Assembly: GCF_017874035.1 (NCBI RefSeq)
Contig: NZ_JAGGKV010000013.1
Span: forward strand, 156,203-220,202
Reading direction: 5' to 3'
DNA length: 64,000 nucleotides
DNA from: Paenibacillus aceris
GTDB taxonomy: Bacteria > Bacillota > Bacilli > Paenibacillales > NBRC-103111
The notes beneath the pieces are model-generated. The model saw only the letters and a program-made list of their open reading frames with translations. It did not search any database and was not told the origin of the DNA. The position numbers and the translations under genes are program-made. This document shows, piece after piece, positions 10,771-21,100 of the stretch. Every line of letters starts with the position of its first letter. Positions within the stretch are counted from its first letter, which is position 1.

Positions 10771-10990
10771 ATAGTAAGCACTATGCTGTATTTTTCAATA
10801 AGTACAGCATAGTGCTTATTTTTCTGCCGAAATGTTAATCATGTATGTCAATCAGCATGTCATTGTTCAAGAACATACAATTTTGATGAAATCTTTATTT
10901 TTTAGAGACTCACAATTGCAAATTGTCGAAGGAAGATATGTTTTTTTCTGTTTTCATAGATTTTATTATCTAGTAAGGTGAAGATGCATT
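10771..10990 (+). repeat. Intergenic direct repeat, copy B
   Basis: Second copy of the block at 9155-9390. A third, weak version of just the hairpin is at about 11053-11105 (AATGCTGTAC ... GTTACAGTAATG). No gene was seen in 10754-11211. Confidence 0.75.
10776..10823 (+). terminator. Strong terminator after the SLH-cohesin gene
   Basis: Perfect 15-bp inverted repeat AAGCACTATGCTGTA / TACAGCATAGTGCTT with a 12-nt loop, then ATTTTT. Confidence 0.9.
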
Positions 10991-11211
10991 TAAGGAAAGA
11001 ATTCAAACATCATGTTTTTTTTCGTTCTAGGGAGGAGAGATTGTCGAAAAGCAGATAAGGACAATGCTGTACTTGTCTGATAGGTTACAGTAATGTTCTT
11101 ATTTTCACAGTGATAATTACAATAATCGGATCTATTTAAAGTATGTTTATTTCATGGTTGAAAGTAAGAAGTGATCATGGGAGAAGAAATGTAATTTTAG
11201 GAGATGTAAGG

Positions 11212-12984
11212 ATGGCAACGTTCACGATTAAAGGCAATCAGTTTATGTATAACGGCGAACCGATTCGAATCCTGTCGGGAGCCATGCATTACTTCCGTAT
11301 TGTGCCTGAATATTGGAAGGACAGGCTGTTGAAATTAAAAGCTTGCGGCTTTAATGCGGTTGAAACCTATGTTGCTTGGAATGTGCACGAACCGAAAGAA
11401 GGGCAGTTTAACTTTCAAGGCATTGCAGATATTGAGCACTTTATTCAGTTAGCTGGAGACTTGGGTCTGCACGTCATTGTTAGGCCGAGTCCGTATATTT
11501 GCGCGGAGTGGGAATTTGGCGGGCTGCCTGCTTGGCTTCTAAAGGACCCCTCCATGCAGTTGCGTTGTTACTATCAGCCATATTTATCTAAAATAGACGC
11601 TTATTTCGACGAGTTATTGCCAAGGCTTAAGCCATATTTATGTACGAATGGCGGTCCTGTTATTGCTATGCAGATTGAGAATGAATACGGAAGCTACGGG
11701 AACGACAAAGAATACCTGATCTATCTAAAAGAAGCTATGATACAGCGCGATATGAATGTGCTTCTGTTCACCTCTGACGGTTATGACGACTCCAATATTC
11801 AAGGAGGTACGCTCATCCCAGACGTTTTGGCGACTGTCAACTTCGGATCTCGACCTGAAGAAGCATTTGCCAAATTGCAGGAATATCAGTTGGATAAGCC
11901 CCTTTTCTGCATGGAATATTGGAACGGTTGGTTTGATCATTGGGGAGATGAACACCATGAGAGGGAATATGACGATGTGGTGGACGTATTGGACCGAATG
12001 CTGAAATTGGACGCATCCGTTAATTTCTATATGTTCCATGGAGGGACAAACTTTGGCTTCTATAATGGCGCCAATTTTTTGGGGAAATATGAACCGACTG
12101 CAACAAGTTATGATTATCACGCTTTGTTGAATGAATCCGGAGACATTACGGATAAATATATCGCTGTTCGCGAATTGATTTCCAAGTATGTGGATATTCC
12201 GGATATAGAGATGCCCTCTCCCATTCGAAAGAAGCATTACGGCAATATCCGCCTAACAGAACAATCGCGGTTATTCGATTCACTTAATCTGCTATCCTCT
12301 CCGATCAAAAGTAAATATCCGGTATCGATGGAGCAACTGGATCAGGACTACGGTTTCATTTTGTATACGACACAAATATCAGGTCCTAGAGCAAAAAACA
12401 AAATTGTACTCCAACATGTGCATGACCGTGCGCTTATTTTCATCGATGGGGTTTATCAGGGTGTTGTTGAAAGAAATACGCATGATCAGACAGTGGAAAT
12501 TAAAGAGAATGATATTCTGGCTGAAATTCCTCCTGAAGGTGCGACTTTAAGCATTTTAGTGGAAAATATGGGCCGGATTAATTATGGGTATGGCTTGAAA
12601 GATCCGAAAGGGATTACGGAAGGGGTTCGTTTCGAACGGATGTTTTTGTACGATTGGACGATTCATACGCTTCCTCTCGATGATTTGTCCAAACTCAATT
12701 TCGGAGAACGGCAAGCAGATAATTCCTACACACCTACGTTTTATAAAGGCGTGTTCAATGTTGACGAGACTGGCGATACATTCTTGAAGTTGGAAGGTTG
12801 GACGAAAGGGGTCGCTTACATCAATGGTTATAATCTTGGACGTTATTGGGACATTGGTCCGCAAAAAACGCTATACGTTCCAGGTCCTCTTCTGCGAGAA
12901 GGAGAAAACGAAATAATCATTTTTGAACTGCACGGTACACGCGACCCGGTCGTCACATTTCAAGACTTTGCTGAGTTAGGCTAA
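11212..12984 (+). CDS. Glycoside hydrolase family 35 beta-galactosidase
   Basis: 590 residues from ATG 11212, which has TAGGAGATG upstream; an in-frame ATG at 11143 lacks a binding site. The N-terminal (beta/alpha)8 barrel has the GH35 signatures: SGAMHYFRI near the start, QIENEYGSYG with candidate acid/base Glu158, and FCMEYWNGWFDHWG with candidate nucleophile Glu235. C-terminal jelly-roll domains end in the family-typical GYNLGRYW and ELHG. No signal peptide, so it acts in the cytoplasm, releasing terminal beta-galactose (or a related sugar) from imported oligosaccharides. It is followed after 140 bp by an unrecognised gene and an oxidoreductase, suggesting one catabolic operon downstream of the secreted enzymes. 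Confidence 0.92.
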   Translation: MATFTIKGNQFMYNGEPIRILSGAMHYFRIVPEYWKDRLLKLKACGFNAVETYVAWNVHEPKEGQFNFQGIADIEHFIQLAGDLGLHVIVRPSPYICAEWEFGGLPAWLLKDPSMQLRCYYQPYLSKIDAYFDELLPRLKPYLCTNGGPVIAMQIENEYGSYGNDKEYLIYLKEAMIQRDMNVLLFTSDGYDDSNIQGGTLIPDVLATVNFGSRPEEAFAKLQEYQLDKPLFCMEYWNGWFDHWGDEHHEREYDDVVDVLDRMLKLDASVNFYMFHGGTNFGFYNGANFLGKYEPTATSYDYHALLNESGDITDKYIAVRELISKYVDIPDIEMPSPIRKKHYGNIRLTEQSRLFDSLNLLSSPIKSKYPVSMEQLDQDYGFILYTTQISGPRAKNKIVLQHVHDRALIFIDGVYQGVVERNTHDQTVEIKENDILAEIPPEGATLSILVENMGRINYGYGLKDPKGITEGVRFERMFLYDWTIHTLPLDDLSKLNFGERQADNSYTPTFYKGVFNVDETGDTFLKLEGWTKGVAYINGYNLGRYWDIGPQKTLYVPGPLLREGENEIIIFELHGTRDPVVTFQDFAELG

Positions 12985-13124
12985 TTTTCAAATAGAATCT
13001 CGGTCTCCCGTGAAACCGGGTGCCTGGCAATCGTCAGAGTTTATTCGTTTAGTGAGAAAACGGGACGATTACACATAATACGGGCTAAAATGAGAGATTC
13101 TTGTCCAATAGAGCCGAGGTGTAA

Positions 13125-15401
13125 ATGGTGAGAACTAGTAGTACTCCAATTATGAAAAATAATGATTGCAGTTTAGAAATAAAGCTGACTACCTATGAAG
13201 GCTCACAAGCAAGGGACTCTGTCAAAAGCATGTTAGACGAGGCTCGCGATGAGATGAAGATAGAGTTTCAAGATTCCTTATGGAAAATCAGGTATACGTG
13301 TTTGAATGTTGACAATAACGAGGACGCCGTAGATTACGAAGTATCATTCAAGGTGGTAAAAGGCGCAGTCAATCAAGCCAATGTATCGGTTAGTATGGTG
13401 CTGGGCCACTGGTCTAAAGAGAACTATGTGCTCATGCCAGCAGCTGCATATAATGGGAATCGCTATAAAGTCAGCGAACAAGAGTATCCTCCGATGCTGA
13501 CTCGAGAGGATGAGATTGGCTCTCATATTCCCATCACGATTACGGATGTTCCAAGGTTAAATCATGAAGACGGCATATCTGTCATTGAATTGAGAACTGG
13601 CGATTTGGCTACCCCGGCTGTTGGATGCTTCAAGCGTAAGCAGAACAAAGGTTTCTTCATGCTCACTAAGCAAGGGACATCGCTCGGCGATTCTGGAATT
13701 ACAGTGAGAGAAAATGAATTACGAACGCAAGCGGTCATCACACTCTCCGCTCCTGCTGTGAGACGTTATAAGTACAGCATGTGCAATGCGAAAGAGACAT
13801 CAGATGATGTTGGATTTGATTTCAATGAAAACGATGAGGTGACCTTGAAGTTCCGGCTGTATTTCTTTGATTGTAATAGTATTCCGGAGCTGTTTGACTA
13901 TTTTGCGAAAATCCGCAAGGATTTGACCGGTCAAGTACAATTGCGTCATGAGATACCTTTTTCTGCGTCATGGGATATCTTGGAGGAGAAATATAATCGG
14001 GATAACTGGCAGCAAGCAGATGAGTTTTATCGGTCATCGACTTCGACGCATGAGGTTTTTGGTGAATGGCAGACAGGGTGGGTTGGAGGCGCAATCAATA
14101 CGTACCCGATGTTTGCGATCGGTAACGAGCTTTCGAAAGAAAGGTCGTTCAAGACATTGGACTTCTTATTCTCAAAAGTTCAAGCAGCTTCCGGTTTTTT
14201 CTATGGGATACACTGCAAAGGGAAATTGTACGGCGATAATTTCAAAGACCAAGAAGATATAAGTTGTGTACTGATGAGGAAAAATGCGGATGCGATTTAC
14301 TTCATCGTCAAGCAATTCATGCTTCTTGAACAATTAAAGGTGGCTATACCGGCTCATTGGAAGGAAGGATTAAAAAAGGCCTGCGATGCTTTCGTCAGGT
14401 TATGGGAAAATAACGGGCAGCTGGGACAATTTGTTGATGTTCATAAAGAGAAGATTATCGTTGGCGGAAGCGCCTCCGCAGGCATTGCCCCAGCTGGACT
14501 AGTCTTGTCAGCGAAATACTTCAATGAAACATTATATATGGGAGTCGCGAGCCACCTGGCACAATTATATTATGTTGACTTTGTTAAAGATGGTGTTACA
14601 ACCGGAGGGCCTGGGGAGATTTGTCAATGTCCGGACAGTGAATCGGCCTTTGCCTTACTGGAATCTTATGTTGTTCTGTATGAAGAAACGGGTCTGAGGA
14701 AATGGCTGACGATGGCTGAAGATACTGCCAAGCTTTGTGCAACTTGGTGTGTCTCCTATGACTTTGAATACCCGCTTACCTCTGAGTTCAGCAAACTTGA
14801 ATTGCGTTCAGCAGGATCCGTGTGGGCAAGTGTGCAAAACAAGCATGCCGCGCCTGGTATTTGTACCTTATCGGGACTTTCTTTGTTAAAACTTTATCGG
14901 GCAACATCGAACGAATTTTATTTGGAACTGTTACGTGAAATCGCACATAATATTCCGCAATATGTATCCAGAGAAGATCGTCCTTTAAGAATCTCCTGGG
15001 ATTCGGACCCAAGCAGCAATTATTCGCCACCCGGCTGGATGGGGGAACGTGTCAATACAAGCGATTGGGAAGGTAAAGCGAATGTTGGCGGAGTTCTAGG
15101 CGGTTCTTGCTGGTGTGAAGTAACCAATATGCTTACTTATTTTGAAGTGCCAGGTATTTATATTCAAAAAAATAAGGGAATTGTTTGCGCAATTGATCAT
15201 ATTGATGCAGAGATTGTCGTGGACAATGCCGTTCAACTTAGGGTTCGCTTATCAAATACAACGAAATTTACGGCAAAGGTTAAAGTGCTTGTTGAAGACG
15301 ATGAAGAGTTATTGAAACCCTTGCATGCAAATAGCATGTTGGAATATCAAACCATCATCTTGGAGCCTAACAGCACTTATACGATGTACTTGATGAAATA
15401 A
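13125..15401 (+). CDS. Large cytoplasmic protein, possibly an alpha/alpha-barrel carbohydrate-active enzyme; family not recognised
   Basis: 758 residues from ATG 13125 with CGAGGTG upstream; no signal peptide. The N-terminal part (about 1-260) reads as beta-strand rich. Residues from about 280 to 670 are helical with repeated aromatic and Gly-rich turns (FGEWQTGWVGG, GGPGEICQCPDSE, GGSCWCEV), resembling six-hairpin glycosidases and lyases, and a small beta-rich tail follows. I do not recognise the family. Its place between a GH35 enzyme and a Gfo/Idh/MocA oxidoreductase (23 bp before the latter) suggests a step in the same oligosaccharide pathway. The alpha/alpha fold is a guess from sequence texture. 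The gene itself is secure: a long frame, consistent codon use and a good context. Confidence 0.8.
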   Translation: MVRTSSTPIMKNNDCSLEIKLTTYEGSQARDSVKSMLDEARDEMKIEFQDSLWKIRYTCLNVDNNEDAVDYEVSFKVVKGAVNQANVSVSMVLGHWSKENYVLMPAAAYNGNRYKVSEQEYPPMLTREDEIGSHIPITITDVPRLNHEDGISVIELRTGDLATPAVGCFKRKQNKGFFMLTKQGTSLGDSGITVRENELRTQAVITLSAPAVRRYKYSMCNAKETSDDVGFDFNENDEVTLKFRLYFFDCNSIPELFDYFAKIRKDLTGQVQLRHEIPFSASWDILEEKYNRDNWQQADEFYRSSTSTHEVFGEWQTGWVGGAINTYPMFAIGNELSKERSFKTLDFLFSKVQAASGFFYGIHCKGKLYGDNFKDQEDISCVLMRKNADAIYFIVKQFMLLEQLKVAIPAHWKEGLKKACDAFVRLWENNGQLGQFVDVHKEKIIVGGSASAGIAPAGLVLSAKYFNETLYMGVASHLAQLYYVDFVKDGVTTGGPGEICQCPDSESAFALLESYVVLYEETGLRKWLTMAEDTAKLCATWCVSYDFEYPLTSEFSKLELRSAGSVWASVQNKHAAPGICTLSGLSLLKLYRATSNEFYLELLREIAHNIPQYVSREDRPLRISWDSDPSSNYSPPGWMGERVNTSDWEGKANVGGVLGGSCWCEVTNMLTYFEVPGIYIQKNKGIVCAIDHIDAEIVVDNAVQLRVRLSNTTKFTAKVKVLVEDDEELLKPLHANSMLEYQTIILEPNSTYTMYLMK

Positions 15402-15424
15402 CAGTCAATTTTAGGAGGATTATC

Positions 15425-16699
15425 ATGCAGAAAATTACCGCAGTCCTGGTAGGAGCCGGACAAAGAGGCGCAGGAGCTTATGCAACCTATGCGATTAAAT
15501 ATCCGGAACAAATACAATTTGTCGCTGTTGCTGATGCGGACCCCATTCGAAGAAAGCAATTCCAGATTGATCACAACATTCCGGAAGAGCAGTGCTACGA
15601 AAGTTGGGAACAGTTATTGGCAATGCCGAAGTTAGCTGATGCTATGCTTGTTTGCACGCAGGACCAGATGCACTTTGAACCAGCCAGCAGAGCGCTTAAG
15701 AAAGGATATCACGTTCTGCTTGAAAAGCCGATGTCTCACGATCCGTTGGAATGTGTCATTATGGGGGAACTTGCTGAGAAGTATCAGCGGGTATTTTCGA
15801 TTTGCCATGTGTTAAGATTTACTGATTTCTTTAAAGCAATAAAAAAGCTGCTGCAGCAAGGCCGGATCGGCAGATTGGTTTCGATCCAGCATACGGAAAA
15901 TGTGGAGTACGCCCATTATGCCCATAGTTTTGTCAGAGGCAATTGGAGAAATTCCAAAGAATCAAGCCCCATGATATTGGCAAAAAGCTGTCACGATATG
16001 GATATTTTATTATGGCTTGCTGATGCCAATTGTACAAAGGTTTCTTCCTTTGGCGGATTAACGCATTTCAAGAAGGAGAACGCACCAGAAGGCGCTCCTA
16101 AAAGATGTTTGGACGGTTGTCCCGTGCAAAATGAATGTCCTTACTATGCGCCAAAAATATACATTGATCGTGATGATTGGGTTAATAAAGTTATGCGAAC
16201 GGTTGTTAGCAGCGATACAAGCGATGAAGGTGTACTTCAGGCATTAAAGGAAGGACAATACGGCAGATGCGTGTATCACAGCGATAATGATGTCGTGGAT
16301 CATCAGGTTGTCAATATCGAGTTCGACAACGAAGTGACGGTAGCTTTTACGATGAGTGCTTTTACATTTGAAGGTGGAAGATCGCTCAAGCTAATGGGTT
16401 CCCTTGGTCAAATCAGAGCGGATATGGAAAGGAACGAAATCGAGGTCACGAGCTTTGTGACAAGAGAGAAGGAGCTCATCCGCCTTGAAGCACCACCTGA
16501 AGGGCATGGCGGGGGAGATGAAGGTATCATGCAAGATTTCGTGCGATTGGTACGCCAAAATGGACAGGAAGCGGGGCTCACATCAGCGAGTACTTCTGTC
16601 GAAAGTCATCTCATGGCTTTTGCTGCCGAGAGATCCCGATTGGAGAATCGTGTTATCCGTCTTGACGATTTCAGAGAGGAATTGAAGTCCGAAGCTTGA
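15425..16699 (+). CDS. Gfo/Idh/MocA family NAD(P)-dependent oxidoreductase
   Basis: TAGGAGG precedes the ATG and the gap to the previous stop is 23 bp, so it is probably co-transcribed with the two genes upstream. The N-terminal Rossmann fold has VLVGAGQRGAG near residue 7, and the family motif LLEKPMSHD carries the EKP lysine. The C-terminal alpha/beta domain includes SCHDMDILLWL. An unusual insert near residue 220 contains four cysteines (RCLDGCPVQNECPYY), seen in a subset of this family and perhaps metal-binding. Such enzymes oxidise or reduce sugar or inositol derivatives. The substrate here is unknown. Confidence 0.9.
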   Translation: MQKITAVLVGAGQRGAGAYATYAIKYPEQIQFVAVADADPIRRKQFQIDHNIPEEQCYESWEQLLAMPKLADAMLVCTQDQMHFEPASRALKKGYHVLLEKPMSHDPLECVIMGELAEKYQRVFSICHVLRFTDFFKAIKKLLQQGRIGRLVSIQHTENVEYAHYAHSFVRGNWRNSKESSPMILAKSCHDMDILLWLADANCTKVSSFGGLTHFKKENAPEGAPKRCLDGCPVQNECPYYAPKIYIDRDDWVNKVMRTVVSSDTSDEGVLQALKEGQYGRCVYHSDNDVVDHQVVNIEFDNEVTVAFTMSAFTFEGGRSLKLMGSLGQIRADMERNEIEVTSFVTREKELIRLEAPPEGHGGGDEGIMQDFVRLVRQNGQEAGLTSASTSVESHLMAFAAERSRLENRVIRLDDFREELKSEA

Positions 16700-16920
16700 G
16701 CATTTGGCGGGACAGCGAGATATACCGATTTCATAGTATTGCAATCGGCGGAGCGATCAACTTTTTATTAACGGTCCTGATGGCGTATCCATTGTCAAAA
16801 GAACCGAACAGGTTTCCTGGGTGAAACATTTAAATGTGGTTCTTGGTGTTTTGTATGCTTTTTTCAGGCGGGCTAATCCCTCTTTATATAACCGTAGCTG
16901 AGCTGCATCGGTTGAATTCA
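16700..16920 (+). pseudogene. Relic of a YtcP-type sugar ABC permease
   Basis: Starts right after the oxidoreductase stop. Translated fragments AINFLLTVLMAYPLSK and, after frameshifts, NPSLYITVAELHRLNSL match the middle of CUT1 permeases (compare the intact gene at 30045). The N-terminus and the EAA loop are missing. Not functional. Confidence 0.65.
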
Positions 16921-16971
16921 TTGGTTCATCGGTTTTTTGATTTTTTTATGAATCGATGATCTTGCTCCACA

Positions 16972-17222
16972 ATTCCGGTTGCAGATACGCCAGTAACTCC
17001 GTTCTATATGTGCGGAAAATTCTATATAGCGCCGTGGTTCCCCACAGACGGAAGCCACGGCGCTTATTCTATATGCGGCGAAAACGCTATATTGCTTGCA
17101 AGCCAGAAAAGCAGCATAGTGAAGTTGTACCAGTATTCTAGCGAAGGGGTGGGCAGCATGCTTACGGAAAGTCGTGTAGAAAGATATGCGGAAAGAATCG
17201 AGTGGCGGGGGCGGAGGTAGTC
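16972..17222 (+). repeat. Diverged copy of the regulator-permease junction at 28905-29155
   Basis: About 250 bp align with few differences to the intact locus. They carry the last codons of the AraC regulator (QFR...IRQ), the operator/hairpin region and the first codons of the permease (MLTESRVER). Evidence of an ancestral second copy of the transporter locus. Confidence 0.85.
17002..17092 (+). promoter_or_regulatory. Operator-like repeats flanking a hairpin (decayed locus copy)
   Basis: TTCTATAT at 17002, 17020 and 17067 and CGCTATAT at 17085 form two 26-bp units (half-sites 18 bp apart). Between them is a 10-bp hairpin with arms 17028-17037 and 17055-17064. One base pair differs from the copy at 28932-29022 in a compensating way. 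Confidence 0.6.
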
Positions 17223-17406
17223 GTGAATGGTCGGGAGTCCTTGGTCGGGAATGAAATATTTTCAGATTTTCTCGTGGGTAATCGTGGGAGGCATTTTCGC
17301 CACGATATTTTCTTAGCAGTCGGGGGTTGTCAATCACGTTTTGAACGCCATGACGCATAACGAGTATCCATTCTTGTATAAGCCGGTTTCCTGGGTCGCC
17401 ATCTTT
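17158..17406 (+). pseudogene. Relic of an LplB-type sugar ABC permease
   Basis: Begins like the intact permease at 29088. It breaks by a stop near 17220, keeps a short piece (GMKYFQ), then jumps over about 160 bp to FSWVIVGGIFATIF, with an in-frame stop and further truncation. Clear decay product of a paralogous permease. Confidence 0.75.
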
Positions 17407-17446
17407 CAGGCATACTGCACATCACCTGCAAACGTCAACGAATTCC

Positions 17447-17518
17447 ATTTCACAAATTGTAAAGGCTTACATCGAAGAGAATTATCATAAGGACCTTTCG
17501 CTTGTTGGGTTGGCGTGA
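17447..17518 (+). pseudogene. Fragment of an AraC/response-regulator DNA-binding domain
   Basis: The frame reads QIVKAYIEENYHKDLSL before a stop, the typical start of an AraC-type helix-turn-helix domain. Only about 24 codons survive. The stretch 17519-17740 holds nothing I recognise. Confidence 0.45.
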
Positions 17519-17742
17519 ATTGTATCTGTCATAGCCATGAAAGTTGTGATCCCTTACTTCAAGATTGCGGATCCTCGCAGTGACTTGGAGTGCTTGCCTT
17601 TTATAAGTATTGGTAACCCATGGGTTCCCCGTAGAATCGGTCTTTATTTCGGCTGGTTGGGGATCAATTGCCAAGAAAGGAGGATGCAGGATTGTTCGCA
17701 GGCTGTTGGTTATAGACAACAAGGCGTGAGCTGAAAAACAAA

Positions 17743-18036
17743 AAAATGTTGGTGGGTACGCAAGTCGGTCAATATCCTGCAGGATCGAAAGCAACATTGC
17801 AAGCAGCTATCGACAAAGCCAAAGGTGTAGCTAATGCCGCAGATGCTACCCAGCAGCAAGTGGATCAAACCGCAGCTGATTTGGATGCAGCTCTGCAAGC
17901 ATTCAACGCTTCGCAATTATCCCTATGCAGGGAGATCTGAATGGCGACGGCAAAGTAAGTATCGGCGATCTGGCTATGGTAGCCACCAATTACGGCAAAG
18001 ATGCAAGCAGTCCGGATTGGCAGCAGATTAAGTCAG
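17743..18036 (+). pseudogene. Relic of a FIVAR-dockerin C-terminus
   Basis: A FIVAR repeat (SKATLQAAIDKAKG) is followed, after a frameshift near 17925, by a dockerin first loop of canonical form (DLNGDGKVSIGD) and the linker YGKDASSPDWQQ also found in the PL8 lyase. The second calcium loop is missing. It is the tail of a lost dockerin-bearing enzyme just upstream of the PL8 gene. Confidence 0.75.
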
Positions 18037-18102
18037 CGGTGAGTTTTTCTTTAAGGTGTCTTTATTACCTCGTTTTCAAATTCGTTGGTGAAGGAGATTG
18101 TT

Positions 18103-21100
18103 ATGAACTTTCTATCTAAGAAATTTGTCGTTTATTCGATGATTGCCTGTCTACTGATGGTTCCATTCATGCTAGTGTTGGGGCCGATGCAAACGGCAAG
18201 CGCAGCCGATGAGTTTGACTCGCTAAGAAATAGATGGAAGACGTACTTGACAGGAGGTTCAGAGATCAATTCGTCAGATCCAGAAATTGCAGCACAAATT
18301 AAACAAATCGATTCGGACGCGAACAGCGCTTGGTCATCGATGGACAAAAGCACGGGACGAACTTTTTTATGGAGCGACGAGTCCAATTGGAGCAAAGCCG
18401 GCACAGTGTCTCACACATATGGACGGTTGAGGGCAATGGCGCTGGCGTATGCGACTACCAGTTCGTCCTTACACGGTAATACGAGCTTGGCGACTGATAT
18501 TATAAGCGGTATGGATTGGATGTACGCGAATAGATTCAACGAAAAGAAAAGCGAATTCGATAACTGGTATCATTGGGAAATCGCCTCTCCACAGGCCCTT
18601 GGCGATCTGATGGTATTGGTTTACGACCAATTGTCCGATGCACAAATCGCTAACTACGTGAAGGCGATAGACAAATTCGTACCGAATCCGACCATTCGGA
18701 CGAATTTAGGGACACCGGAAACCGGTGCTAACCTCATGGATAAAGCATTAGCCGTCGCTCTGCGAGGTCTTGCTACCAAGTCGAGCGCCAAACTTGCTCA
18801 AGCCCGAGACTCGATCAGCAATGTTCTGCTCTATGTGAAGGACGGAGACGGCTTCTACGAGGACGGATCGTACATTGAGCACGGCAGGCACGCTTATACG
18901 GGAAGCTATGGCGCCGTGTTGATTATGGATATGGCAAAGCTGCTGTATTTGATTGGCAATTCGAGCTGGAACGTCACCGACCCGAATCTGAAGAACGTTA
19001 CTCGATGGGTGACGGAAGCGTATCAGCCGTTTCTGTACAAAGGGGCGATGATGGACACGGTCAGAGGTCGGGCGATATCTCGGGAGTTCGAGCAGGATCA
19101 TCAAGCGGGCCGCAATGTCATTGCCTCGCTTGTGCTGCTGGCGGAAGGTATGAATGCGCAGGACGCCATAACGATTCGGCGGATCGCCAAAGGCCAGGCT
19201 GCTTCGGATACGACATTCGCAAGCTACACGGATGGCCTGTCCATTTTTAATAATGTCAAAGTCAAGGCATTGCTGGGCGATTCCACTGTTGTTCCTGCTG
19301 CAGATTTGATAGAAACGCATGTGTTTGCCGGGATGACTCGTGCGCTGCAATTGCGTCAGAATTTCGGATTGGCGTTAGGGATGTTCTCGACGCGCATCTC
19401 CTCATTCGAAAGCTTCGGAACAGAAAATACTCGGCCTTGGTGGCAAGGAACGGGTGCCGCCTACTTATACAATTCGGACCAAACTCAGTTTAACGGTGCA
19501 TATTGGCCGACAGTGAACTCGCTTCGTTTGCCGGGTACGACGACGGACGGGTCCACGGTCAGCCAGCCAATACCCGCCAGCGCTTTAAACACGTCGAATT
19601 GGGTAGGAGGCTCGTCGGTGGGCGGTTTATACGGGTCAGTTGGCATGCAGTTCTCGATGTCGAAGAATACGGGGACTCCGTTGTCCGGCAAAAAGTCTTG
19701 GTTCTTGTTCGGCGACAAGTATATTGCGCTGGGAGCCGAAATTACAAGCACTGGCGGCCGTACGGTGGAAACGATCGTCGAGAATCGCAAGCTGAACGCA
19801 GACGGCACGAATACGTTAACGGTAGGCGGAACGGTGAAGCCTTCGACAACCGGCTGGTCAGAAACGATGACAGGTGTTCAGTGGGCGCATTTAGCGGGAA
19901 GCGTACCTGGATCCGATATCGCGTATGTGTTCCCGGGAGGCGCAACCGTGAACGGACTACGGGAAACGCGTACCGGTTCATGGAACGAGCTTTATGTAGG
20001 AACAAGTTCGACACCAATGTCCGCTCATTATGCGAGCTTGGCGCTGAACCATGGCATCGATCCGACGCAAGCCTCCTACGCATATGCTGTCCTTCCAGGG
20101 AAAACAGCGGCTGAGGCTGCAGCGTATGCAGCGAATCCTGGTTTTGCCATTCTAAAGAATTCAGGAACTGCGCAGGCAGTAAAGGATATTGGAGCGAATG
20201 TCGTAGGAGCGAACTTTTGGACGGATTCCGTAGATACGATCCAAGTGGACGGGAGTGATTACCTCACCAGCAACAAAAAAGCATCCGTGACTGTAGCGGA
20301 AAACGGAACCGAGCTGCAAATCGGCATTGCCGATCCAACACAAGCGAATACAGGAACGATCGAGATCGAGCTTCACCGGGCGACATCCGGTGTCATTGCG
20401 CTGGATTCTGGCGTAACCGTGAAACAGTTTGCGCCGACGACGAAACTGGAAGTAAAAACGGCAGGTTCGATCGGCAAAACGTTTCTGGCTAAGTTGAACA
20501 TAGGTTCACCGACTACCCCTGCTGCACCCCAGTTAACGGAATTAACAAATGATGGCGAAGGCTCTGTTAAGCTGAAATGGAACGGGGACATGGGAGCAAC
20601 CGGCTACCGGATTTATTACGGAACAACTGCAGGAAATTATGCGAATTCAGTTGATGTGCCTACAGTAGGTGCAGGCGCCAACCGTTACACGGTTACGGGT
20701 TTGACGAACAAGACTACCTACTATTTCACAGTGAAGGCCGTGAACGCATTGGGGGAAAGCGCTTCGTCCGGCGAAATGTCGATCACGCTCCCCGATTATG
20801 TTTCGTTCGCCCCAACAGCGGATACGTATGTGCGTGACGGTTCATTTGCGAATACGAATTACGGTGAGGATTCTGTGCTCGCTGTCAAAAATGAGGTAAC
20901 CGAGCGTAATAGACGATCTTTCTTGAAGTTTGACGTCTCCTCCTTTGCTGGCTTGATGAAATCGGCGAAGGTGCGGCTTGTGCCGACTAATATCGGCCAG
21001 AGCGGCATCTCGCAACAAGCGAATACAGCAGCGGACGATACTTGGTCGGAAACGGGCATGACTTGGAGCAACCAGCCGGGCCTCGGAGCGCTGCTGGCGA

